Assembly: GCA_020744425.1 (NCBI GenBank) | Contig: JAGMUV010000018.1 | Coordinates: forward strand, 1,364,001-1,428,000 | Direction of reading: 5' to 3' | Origin: Dactylonectria macrodidyma | Lineage: Eukaryota; Ascomycota; Sordariomycetes; Hypocreales; Nectriaceae | Length of the DNA: 64,000 nucleotides | Shown: piece after piece, positions 55,134-64,000 of the stretch | How the letters are laid out: every line of letters begins with the position of its first letter | How positions within the stretch are numbered: the stretch's first letter is position 1 | The notes under the pieces: model-generated | Databases searched by the model: none | Told to the model about the DNA's origin: nothing | What the model saw: the letters and a program-made list of their open reading frames with translations, nothing else | Translations under genes and position numbers: made by a program

Positions 55134-56711
55134 ATGGCGAACGATGTGGTAGATTTCCAGATCGGGGTTGCCGGGCTGGGACTAGGTGCCTTCAGCGGCC
55201 TCCTCGACGTGGTGTCCACCTGCTCCAAGATCTACGGCCTGTGGAAGTCGCTTCGCGGGCTTGAAGGATATTTAGGGCTTCTGCGGGCGAAGCTGATTCT
55301 CCAGGAGGCGTTGCTGGATCAGTGGCAGCGGGATTGGCTGTCGTTTCCCGTGTCTGGACAAGCCGCCCTGCAAAAGCAGCGGTTGCTCTTGGTTCATGAG
55401 AACGCTGTTGTCGTCTCCCTCGAGACTGTCCGCGCGCTGCTCGAGTCTCTAGAGCCTCTTCGTGAAGCGTCAAAGTCTCCTGAAGGTGCCCTTGAGAGGC
55501 TGCAGTTGGCTTCTGGGGGTGCTGCCGACTGCGAAAAGACGTTGACGCAGATAAGCTCTTTGCTGAATGACCTGTACCGACTGCTTCCCCCCGCAAACCC
55601 CAACGTCGAGGTGTCCCAGACCGTGTTATCGCTGGAGTATATCGGTGTTCAGCAACAAGCTCCCACTGGATCTGAGAGTGGCGGTACGCTTGGTCCCGAA
55701 ACTTTCCGCCGAGCCGTTTCGTTCAGACAATTGGGACGAAACCTGGAAAGAGACTTGGAGGAGAGAGTGTCAAATTTCAAGCACACGCTGCCCGCTACGG
55801 AGTTGACGATTACCCCGGACAGGATACGGATTACCGGCGACGATGAGACCTCAGGAGGGTTTCGCAGCTTCGGCATCAAGGACTCTAACACACCTGTGGT
55901 CGTCGAGTGGAAGCGGTACGATGCGAGCTGGAAGGGTCAGAAAGGCATCAGGCTGCGAGGAAGGATCCACAACATTGCGCGACTTCTTCACGCCGACGCA
56001 AAGCCAGAAGAGTTGTTGACGCTGAATTGCGTCGGTGCCTTCGAGGACTATGAGAAGAGCAGATATGGACTGGTCTTTTCATTTCCCATCTCCGCGGAGT
56101 CAACCTCGGAAATGCGCTCGTTAAAGTCCCTGCTTGATCAGCCAACGCCAGAGACACTGCCGACGCTTGGAGATCGCTACCGCATCACGTACTCGCTCGC
56201 GCTGTCTCTGGCCATACTGCATGCAGCTGGATGGCTTCACAAGAGCATCAGGAGCCACAACATCCTGTTTCCCATCCGCCACGGCCGACCCGTCTGGTCT
56301 CGACCATACCTTGCCGGGTTCGACTTTTCGCGGCCAGACGCTAAGGACGAAACTTCGGAGAAGCCCGAGCAGAGCGTGCGCTTCAACCTGTACAGACACC
56401 CATCGGCGCAGGGGATCCCAGGGGAGTCGTTCCGCAAGCCGTTTGATATGTATAGCCTCGGTGTTGTTCTCTTGGAGATTGGCCTCTGGCGACTGGCCTG
56501 GGGGTTTCGCGGCGACGAGACGAGTGCGGCCAAGGTTCGGAGCGTGTTTGAGGGCAAAGCTACCAACTGGTTGGGCCACTTCATGGGGACGGGGTACCGA
56601 GAAGCTACTCTCAAGTGTCTGAACGGTAGCTTTGAGCAGAGGGACGATTCTGTCATACGGGCTTTTTACATCGAGGTTGTTGAAGTATTGAGCTCCTTGG
56701 CTGAGTCGTGA
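55134..56711 (+). CDS. HeLo-like domain fused to a pseudokinase
   Basis: Single exon, 525 residues from the ATG at 55134 (MANDVVDFQIG). The N terminus (about 6-150) is a helical bundle with the hallmarks of the HeLo/prion-inhibition domain: VDFQIGVAGLGLGAFSGL, a hydrophobic first helix, then LLRAKLILQEALLDQWQRDW. HeLo domains of HET-S and relatives insert into membranes and kill the cell. The C-terminal half (about 250-520) has a kinase fold that looks inactive: VVVEWK (K260) is present, HKSIRSHN (369-376) replaces HRDxxxxN so the catalytic aspartate is Ser371, and FDFS (396-399) stands in for DFG. FDMYSLGVVLLEIG matches kinase helix F. Architecture parallels MLKL (killer helical bundle plus pseudokinase). 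Domain calls are by eye; the HeLo call is the less certain one. Confidence 0.75.
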   Translation: MANDVVDFQIGVAGLGLGAFSGLLDVVSTCSKIYGLWKSLRGLEGYLGLLRAKLILQEALLDQWQRDWLSFPVSGQAALQKQRLLLVHENAVVVSLETVRALLESLEPLREASKSPEGALERLQLASGGAADCEKTLTQISSLLNDLYRLLPPANPNVEVSQTVLSLEYIGVQQQAPTGSESGGTLGPETFRRAVSFRQLGRNLERDLEERVSNFKHTLPATELTITPDRIRITGDDETSGGFRSFGIKDSNTPVVVEWKRYDASWKGQKGIRLRGRIHNIARLLHADAKPEELLTLNCVGAFEDYEKSRYGLVFSFPISAESTSEMRSLKSLLDQPTPETLPTLGDRYRITYSLALSLAILHAAGWLHKSIRSHNILFPIRHGRPVWSRPYLAGFDFSRPDAKDETSEKPEQSVRFNLYRHPSAQGIPGESFRKPFDMYSLGVVLLEIGLWRLAWGFRGDETSAAKVRSVFEGKATNWLGHFMGTGYREATLKCLNGSFEQRDDSVIRAFYIEVVEVLSSLAES

Positions 56712-56929
56712 TGGCCCATGATTGGTATTAGGCGTGTCATCTATGGATCATATATGATCAGACTACGGATGTTATACTCCCGTGCCTGCAAGGAGTTGTA
56801 AACGCGAGGTTTTGTCAAACCTTGCGCATACAGATTAATCAGCTGTAATGAGAAAATCAAAGTGAGCGCCTGACTAACTTGTCCGGGTTAAGCAGATGCT
56901 TCAAGATAGCATGTTAGTAAACTGGACCG
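56712..56929. other. Convergent spacer
   Basis: Short 3' spacer downstream of the HeLo-pseudokinase gene; nothing supported. Confidence 0.4.
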
Positions 56930-58584
56930 TCAAAATATGGTTGTTCTGATCAAAAAGATTGATGTAAATGAATGATACTGAGTAGGATTGACATGTAGCA
57001 AGTTGGGAAAATTGTCAACCGTAGCACCAAAGGTGATCGGGCTGTGCTCCTCGACGGTCTGCCACAAGTCCTTTGTATCAGTCAGTTTCGAAGCTCTGTT
57101 AAAGAATGCCCACTCTCTAATATTCAACTGCGAATTTCCAATCAATGGCCTTTTGAATCCTCGCTCGTTGAATCGCAACTCTCCATCAGCTACTTTTAAA
57201 AAAACGCCATCGAGGTAGACACTTAAGCGCCTGTCATCGATCATGATCAGGGTCAGGGGCTGGTTCAGAATTGTCCAGTTGAACCTGGCTTGAGTTAGGT
57301 AGAAGCCAATGATCTACTGCCTGTCCATAAAAGAAGGGACAGGTAAAGGTGGCTTCGACGTCGGGGGGTTCCTAGAGTGATGAAAGATGCAGAGGACAAA
57401 CGTTGCTACAAACCAGGTTTGAATTCTTAGCGTTGAAGCCACCAACTTTTTAAGGCCCGAGCTACCATGTCTTGATTGAAAATTTGCTAGACATGGATAT
57501 TTGTCAAGTGTAATGAAGAAGTTGACAACACTCGCCGGTTCCCATTCATATTCGAAACCTGGAACTTCCGGTTAAAGTCTCCTGAGTCATCTACTCTCGG
57601 TTGATTGATATCTGTGTTGGTCTCTGCCAAGTCGAACCCAACAGCCCTCGGGATTTCCCCTGAAACGGGCAGATTTCCGTGGCATGGATATGTTTAAGTT
57701 TCTGGTCCTTGTAAACCTGGTGTGAGATTCCAGTGGATTAATCGACCCCTGGTTTTTGTGCGAGCTAACTCGTGGTAGTAACGACCTGGGTTGTCGCTTG
57801 CATCGGCTGCGGAGTCTTCGCCGCTGGATTGATGCGCGGCGTCAATTTAAGATGCCGGTCTAGAACGCAAGGGCCTTCGATGCTAAGATTGGTATGGATT
57901 ATGGAATGTCTAGATACGGACTGAAATACCCTGAAGTTGTGAGTGGCGTTGGTCAATTTGACAAGATAGGCGAAACACCCCTCTAAGCCGGTGTGGGGAT
58001 TAACGATCAAGAGACAATGGACATTGATCAAAGAAAGATGCATAAAGACTTCCCCGCCTTGTCGAGGGAATGTCTGCTTTGAAAATTTAAGCTAACAATA
58101 GTTCCTGTGGTCGTAGACATGGGTCTTGCCGACTAACAGGCCTCCTTCGTCAATGACAGGCCCCTCGTCAGCTCCAGGTCCACATTTCACCTACCCGGTC
58201 TCGGCCAGATTTAAATTTCAAGCGAGCTTCGTACTCATTCTTTGTGGTTAAGATCAACATTGCAATCGCAGCAGGGTGTGACGCGTCTTTTCAAATCGAC
58301 CAGGGCATCGTGATCGAAGGCGCCTAAGGCGGATGCACCATGGTCTGCGCTCTGCAGAAACCTTAAGTACCGAAGAAGTTCGGACGGAAAAGTAATTTCC
58401 ACCAGATATCATGAAGCAAGGCGATAAGAAAAATCCGCCTCTTTGGCGAGCGGATGCAAGTCCGAAAATATCCAGGGCTCGATACTCGCGAGCAGACGAG
58501 CAAGAAAATCTGGCGACTAGACATGTAAACTAGTGAAAGATGCGGATTTCTCACCTGAGACTTGCCATTTCTTTCGTTTGACAT
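56930..58584 (-). CDS. Uncertain multi-exon gene of unknown function
   Basis: Several minus-strand open blocks join in phase through plausible splice sites. From 58584, MSNERNGKSQ ends at a GTGAGA donor. A later block (NEYEARLKFKSGRDR) ends at GTAGGT. It joins in phase zero to TFPRQGGEVFMHLSLINVHC, which continues to about 57765. A GTTAGC donor there can join to EIPRAVGFDLAETNTD, ending FNRKFQ. The last block (56930-57320) reads WTILNQPLTLIMIDDRRLSV and ends at 56930. No domain is recognised; the last block has beta-strand character. The first intron and the one before the last block are not resolved, since more than one frame looks plausible around 57250-57390. It could be a gene, a decayed gene or chance. 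Exact product unknown. Confidence 0.3.
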
Positions 58585-59050
58585 CGAGATTTCGACTCAT
58601 CCATCACACTTGAGTGGTCGCCATGATTGGATTTCTAATACAGACCCAAACCCGAGATTGACCATCGTAAGCTCGTCTACCGTTCTTGGTCTAGGAGATT
58701 AGTCGACGAATGTGCAATTTTAGTAGTGCCATATTGTGCTGGCGAGGCGGATTTGCGTGCATGAAAGGAAGACATTGAGAATGAGGCGGTGACAATTTGC
58801 ACTCTCACTGGTCATTAAGTGGACGGAAAGGGTCACGGTAATTGTAGACTGAAATGACGCTCAGATAGCGATATTATTGTAGGTAGGTCACAAAACCAGA
58901 TATTAACAGGGTCGTATATCAACAGGTAGGTGCTGGTCTACGTTGAAGATCAATGCAATGGTGTATGCCATGTTTTTCATGGCTCATGTGTTACTTTATT
59001 GTTCCAGGCAGAGGTAATTGCCGGAAAGGTGTGCTGTCATGAGCAAGCAT
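58585..59050. other. Intergenic region
   Basis: AT-rich spacer between the uncertain gene and the 3' end of the FAD oxidoreductase gene; nothing supported. Confidence 0.4.
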
Positions 59051-60908
59051 CTAAGCAGGAAGCTTGAATCCAGATCCTCTAAGCTTCTGGAACACACCTT
59101 TGGGATCGTACTTCTTGGAAGCGGACTTGAGGAAGCGAACCGAGTCGGCACCGTAGTGCTTGATGGGCTCTTGGTCGCCCAGAGCATAGTTGAGGTAGTT
59201 CCAGTCCTTGTTGACACCGATCTTGGTGGCGTACTTGTTGATCTCATCCCGGTACTGCAGAGTCAAGGGAGCAATTTTCTTCTGGTTGGCCTCGGTATCC
59301 ACAGTCACGGCGATGAGCCACATGATGGTGGCACCATTAGCGACGATATTCTCAAGACCTAGGACGTTCCCACCAGCCTTGCGGGAGTGACGCACGATGG
59401 ACTCGGTCACGGGCTGGAACTGGACGAGGACGCTGAAAACAGACCCGGGAGCTGCAGCCTTCATCTTGTTCACGTATTCCTCATGCTTCTTCTCGACGAA
59501 CTTCATGACACGGATGTCATTGGAGGTGAGACCGGCCATCCAGTTGGCACTAATCAGGCAGGTTAATACGATGGGGCCGTGTTTTTTTAGGGATGTAGAG
59601 AAACTTACTAAAGACCGAGAGGAGTGGGACCAGTGAACTGGGGAACAAGATCGGCAATGTCACCAGTGCTCAGGGTGGTGGAAGTGTTGGCGATGGCGAA
59701 CATCTTGTCAAAGGCAGGGGCATTGTCGATGGCGTCAGAGTTGGAAAGGACCGATAGGAGGATGCGCTCCGTGCCGGTCCACTGAACAGAGACGATGATT
59801 TGCGAGGCAGCATCGGTGTCCATCTTCTCGACGAAGTCGATGTATGCATCGAATACAGTGTCGCGCTGGGCTAGGTCGTAGGTGACGAAGCCTCCCCACA
59901 ACTTATTAGACTCGACAACATCTGTAAGCCAGTCAGTATCGGGACAGTGATATGAGAGGATGATGACGGGTAAGATGAGAGATGAATCACGTACACTGAT
60001 CAACGCGAGTGACAAAGCCAAAGTTTCCAGAGCCGCCCTTGAAAGCCTTCCACAGATCACGGTTCTGGTCCTTGTTGGCGTTGACGATTTTGCCATCGGC
60101 GAGGACGACCTCGAAATTGGCGACGTTGTCGCAAGCGAAGCCGCGGGCGTTGGTGTGGAAGGAGTACTTTATAGATTCTCAGTATATGATGAGGTGTTGA
60201 TGCAGCCTGTAGGATGAAGGATGCAAGACGAAGGATGAACTACTTACGCCTCCACCGGTAGTGAAACCACCAACACCGACAACAGATGCTCGGCCGCCGA
60301 CGGCAGTGACACCGTAGGGGTTGAGCGCCTCATAAGCCTCGCCCCAATTGGAGCCAGGCTGGATGGAAGCAATCTTCTTCTTGCTGTCATAGGTCGTGGA
60401 GTTCATGTAGCCTATGAGACGGGTCAATCAAGCTGCAACGCTACTCAAATAAGCAAGGGTGGCGTACTGAAATCGATCGTCACACCCTTCTCAATGCCGT
60501 TGGACCCCTTCCAGGCCGAGTGGGCGCCGCTTCGCATACCAAAGGGACACTGGTTGCTGGAAATGACCTTGGCAATACGGGACACATCCTTGGTGCTCTC
60601 GGGCAGGACCATGCACCAGGGCTCCAGGGCTGCATTGGCAGAGTAGTACGTCTTCAGGCGAGCGTTGTACTGGTTGCTGTCTGGGACATAGACTTTGCCC
60701 TTGAGCGCGGGGACAGCGGCGAGGGCGTCGCACTTGTGTTGTGTTGCATGTCAGTTCAAACTTGCGCAATAACGGCACGAGGGCTAAACAAATGTGCGAC
60801 GTTTTGGAACCAAGCGAGAAAAGGAAAACCTACGCAGCTGGATGCATCCACAGTAGCCGCGGAGGCGGATGCGGCGAGCATCACGGCACTAGCGAGCGAG
60901 TACTTCAT
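59051..60908 (-). CDS. FAD-linked oxidoreductase (FAD_binding_4 / BBE family), secreted
   Basis: Minus-strand exons 60908-60834, 60732-60468, 60411-60248, 60166-59995, 59921-59609 and 59549-59051 give 495 residues, all phases consistent. A signal peptide is clear ([17 protein letters not shown]), followed by [11 protein letters not shown]. The FAD domain reads [31 protein letters not shown] (H96 at the position that binds FAD covalently; RSGGH-type), [48 protein letters not shown] and [17 protein letters not shown]. The C terminus reads [21 protein letters not shown] and [11 protein letters not shown], the usual BBE-type ending. Unlike the paralogue at 16-18 kb, the key histidine is intact. 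Likely an extracellular oxidase; substrate unknown. Confidence 0.9.
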
Positions 60909-62812
60909 TGTGCTGGATAGGGTGGGATTCTAGAACTCGGGGAGAACTGGGAGATACGTAGAATAGACGAAGAAGGATAGAGAAGGCGACGATCAGAGAA
61001 AGTAAAAAAGAAAGAAGCCAGAGCGAGGGGGAAAGTACTTGAAAGCCAGCACTCCTCTTGCTCGCAGCCAACAAGGGACGGGATAGTCGGCGATGCTTGA
61101 ACGTTCAGGCACAAGGGTTCACCTCTATGAGCTTGGATTAGAGCCCTCCGCCCCCGGGAAAACAGAGCGGGTCCCCTGAAATTGGTGGAGTATTCGGGGC
61201 AGTAAGAATTAAGTAGAACTAGCGGGCCTTTCTTTACGTTGGCGTCAGCACCCAGCTCCCGAGCTTACCCACTTGGCCAAGGACGAGAGTCATGCGGGGA
61301 AGAGACTAATGATGGGGGGCGAAGACGAGAAAATAAGAATCGATAAGAGCATAGCTGGAACGGTAATTTATGTTGAGAAAGTGGTAGTGGAAGTCTATTT
61401 CGAAGACGCGAGGAAAGCAGGGGTCCTTCTTCGAATTCGAACATGGCATTTCTTTTTGGCCATAGTAAGAAATCATACTTTCTTCGCGCGAGGCAGTCGA
61501 GAAGCGTGTGGCTGGCACAACTACCGTGATAGGCTCGGAAGAAAGGAAAAATCTCTCATTCGTATCTTTTGCTAGTCCAGCTGAAGCGGTTCGTCTCTCA
61601 GAGCGGAAGGGGGTTTGTCGATCTGATGCAGCATCTCCCGCTTGATCCCTGGACGCGCAGCAGCCAACAGAACCAGGAACCTGGAAGCAATTTCCAACCA
61701 GCAGCCCAAAAACCAAGGAAGAGGAGAAGTCTTGTCTTGGGAAGGCTTCGACGGAAGGAGAAGTCCCGCCACACGCGTCTTGGCATTACGCCTTGCAACA
61801 GGACTCTGGGTTCCGTAGGGTTGCCTCTACTACAGTGTGCTGTGTAGTGTAGTACTGCGTAATTAGTACGTAGTCTAGGTGGTGGTATGGGATTCATGGA
61901 CCCTGGATTATCGGATCATCATGCTCGATGACCGGTTTGGCGGCCGCCTCTTCGCGCCAGAAATGACCCTTGTCTCATAAATTACGTATCTTGGGGAGTT
62001 AGCTGGCTGTTAGTAAATGTCATGGTGTTTGCCGTCACAGAAAACTGGCATTACAATTCGCGATTCAGCCATCTGAATGGCTTACGGACGCATCCGGTGG
62101 CGCAGTCTAAATATCTGTGGCTTACCAGCATCTCGCTCCTGTTGAAGGAAACGTCGGTTGCAGCACCTTCCATGTCCCGAAGCAATGCCTTGTTGCGTTG
62201 GGGGATGCGCTACGTAGGCTAAATGCCTCTGCTAAACTAGAAGCTTAGTTTAGTTCCAGTGCAACGGCTAGGAAGATCCCTGAACCGGGCCGCCGGGGAA
62301 GCGGAGGTGGTGATGCTGCGGCCAATGGTGTTGCCACGCTTAGAAGCGACCCTGAGAAGCGACCCGGCTGGCGGGCCATCACCCGCGATCTTGATCATTG
62401 GATCGCCGGCTGTGAGACCCTACGGGCTATGCGAAGAGGGCAGCGAGACGGACTTTCTTTTAACCCCTTTTCTAGCGTTGTTCCCTTGAGAGGTCTCGCA
62501 TTAACTCTGCAAGGGTTTTCCTAAGTCTGTCATGGGTTTCACGCTATGCTGTTAGTGCTCACAAAGGCACGCAATCGCCAAGACGACGAACTCGTGTAGC
62601 GGTTGGGCTTGTTCGAGTCGTGCCAGTTATCGTCCTGTTGTCATTTGTCAAGGACCTGTCGAGGGTTCCAAGAATGAGTCCCGGGTTTTCTCTTCTGCCC
62701 CGTTTTCCCCATCTTTAATCCGGCGACGATCCGTGTGGTCTGCCGAGAACGATTTCGATTCGATGCCCACTTGTTGACAACACTTCTTTTGCTCTCTTTC
62801 ACATGATACAGC
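60909..62812. other. Intergenic region
   Basis: Divergent promoter space of 1.9 kb between the FAD oxidoreductase and the rhodopsin-domain gene. Open frames at 61273-61575, 61306-61716 and 61569-61847 overlap on both strands and have no recognisable content. Confidence 0.4.
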
Positions 62813-63950
62813 ATGGCGACGTTTCCTGTCCTTGATGGCGTCGAGGTCTTTCGCCTGCCGCCAGAGGGCTATGTCGTCGACTTTGCCCATCCGAAGCAGC
62901 AAAAGGTGCTGGATCACTACTTGATCTTTGGCATTGGCGGGCCGCTGGCCTTCATTGCGCTGCTGCAGCGGTACTACACCAAGATTTTCCTGTCCAAAGG
63001 GTTGCAAGTTGACGATGGTATGCAACATCTCCAATCCAGTAACGGAAGACGAGACAGAGAGAAAAGATGGCTAACATATATCAGGATTCATGTTTCTTGG
63101 CTGGGTACGTTGTTTTGGTCCGCGCTCGAGCACCGCCACTCGGACAATGGCACACAGACGGGTTTCACTCGCGGACAAGTGCTCACAGTTCTCCAGTTAT
63201 CATCAGTATTGACTCAAGCCTTGATGACTGGTACGATGCCCGCTTCTCCACTTCCCCACGCTTGACCGGTTTCCATGACTGACGCAGATATCTCGAATAG
63301 CTTCCATCGCCCAAGGCGGCATGTGTGCGCACTCGTGGGAGATGTCCCTAGTGCACTACCAACGATACGCTCTCGTCAGTAACACCGATCCATCGTCGAA
63401 GCTCCCTCAGTCTTTCTCACGAGTACAAACAGATTAGCTACATCGCCGCGCCCGTCTACATGCTATGCAACGGCTTCACCAAGCTCTCGCTGCTGACCTT
63501 CTACCTGCACCTCTCACCGCAGAAGTGGTTCCGCGTCTCAGTGTGGATCAGCATCGTTATTGTCGCCATCTACACTATCGTGATCACTTTCATGATGCTG
63601 TTCGTCTGCAACCCGCCGCGCAAGGCTTTTGACTTCAAGGTGGAAGGAACGTGTACCGACGCGGCCATCTTGTATATGGCCACAGCTGTGTCCAATATCG
63701 TGACCGACGTGATGCTTTTCCTGCTACCGATTCGAATGATATACATGCTCCACATGCCCAAAGTGCAAAAGTTTGGCGCTATTGTTGTTTTTGGAATTGG
63801 TTCAATGTAAGTATCATAAGGCTCCCGTGGACATTTGACTCTGACTTCTTGCAGGACCATCGCTACCTCAGTCATCCGTCTCGTTAAACTGCCCGTAGTT
63901 CTAGCGAGTACAGATCCCTCATGGGACGCTGCACCAGCCAACATCTGGAC
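62813..63950 (+). CDS. PTH11-type rhodopsin-domain membrane protein, cut by the right edge
   Basis: Exons seen: 62813-63017, 63085-63104 (20 nt), 63288-63374, 63433-63806 and 63855-63950; a GTGAGT donor at 63951 leads to an exon beyond the usable end of the window. The fungal rhodopsin-domain fold (integral membrane, PTH11-like) is recognised from its helix order: a first helix YLIFGIGGPLAFIALLQRY, LQVDDGFMFLGW, HSWEMSLVHYQRYAL, YMLCNGFTKLSLLTFYLHLS, a second-half block (FVCNPPRKAFDF, EGTCTDAAILYMATAVSNIV, DVMLFLLPIRMIYML) and TIATSVIRLVKLP. Such proteins are putative seven-helix receptors; the C terminus and cytosolic tail are missing. The 183-bp intron between exons two and three is longer than its neighbours and could hide an additional exon, although the direct join fits the family. 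Confidence 0.85.
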
Positions 63951-64000
63951 GTGAGTCCCCGCCTTTGATAGTCTCCGCCTTTGATAGTCTCTCTGCACCA

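Noticed and set aside
1..64000. CRISPR arrays, bacterial operons or phage genes
   Set aside because: None seen; spliceosomal introns and gene families are those of a filamentous fungus.

Overview
The window looks like nuclear DNA of a filamentous ascomycete (Pezizomycotina, most likely a Sordariomycete). Genes carry short 44-100 bp introns with GTRNGT donors, CTAAC/CTGAC branch points and YAG acceptors. Families typical of that group are present: a Zn2Cys6 regulator, a TALE-homeodomain/C2H2 regulator, a CVNH-LysM lectin, berberine-bridge-like oxidoreductases, an MCT-like transporter and a PTH11-type rhodopsin-domain receptor. There are no operons, CRISPR arrays or tRNAs. One 5S rRNA gene lies alone in an intergenic stretch, as in Neurospora-type genomes. 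All exon joins were worked out by eye from splice signals, reading phase and remembered family patterns; no alignment or database search was run.

Layout. 1-9.6 kb: a GT64 glycosyltransferase cut by the left edge, a triose-phosphate/nucleotide-sugar-type transporter with a 6-nt microexon, a CVNH-LysM protein and a long TPR-CHAT (caspase-like) protein. 9.6-16.3 kb: a long non-coding stretch, a transmembrane pepsin-fold protein that has lost its catalytic motifs, and a decayed alpha/beta hydrolase of the kind found at the N terminus of fungal NLRs. 16.3-22.3 kb: a berberine-bridge-like oxidoreductase without its FAD-linking histidine and two dienelactone hydrolases. 23.0-27.6 kb: a nine-exon gene with two ubiquitin-like domains, a zinc-finger-like segment and a CorA-type membrane end. 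29.0-39 kb: a Zn2Cys6 regulator, agmatine deiminase and amidase back to back, a decayed pogo/Fot1-type transposase and the homeodomain-C2H2 regulator. 39.4-45.6 kb: a fumarylacetoacetase-family hydrolase, a broken amino-acid permease, an aromatic-type aminotransferase and an MCT-like transporter, which together look like a small amino-acid/2-oxo-acid catabolic neighbourhood. 45.6-50.7 kb: mostly non-coding, with the 5S rRNA gene. 50.7-56.7 kb: a head-to-head pair, one gene encoding a kinase-ankyrin protein and the other a HeLo-like pseudokinase. 56.9-64 kb: an uncertain multi-exon gene, a second FAD oxidoreductase and the start of the PTH11-type receptor gene.

The most interesting feature is the head-to-head pair at 50.7-56.7 kb. 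One partner has an intact-looking kinase core fused to ankyrin repeats. The other has a HeLo-like helical N terminus and a kinase fold lacking the catalytic aspartate, reminiscent of RIPK/MLKL-type cell-death signalling. The same window holds a CHAT protease-like gene and a broken NLR-type hydrolase, so several self-recognition or cell-death families occur within 50 kb.
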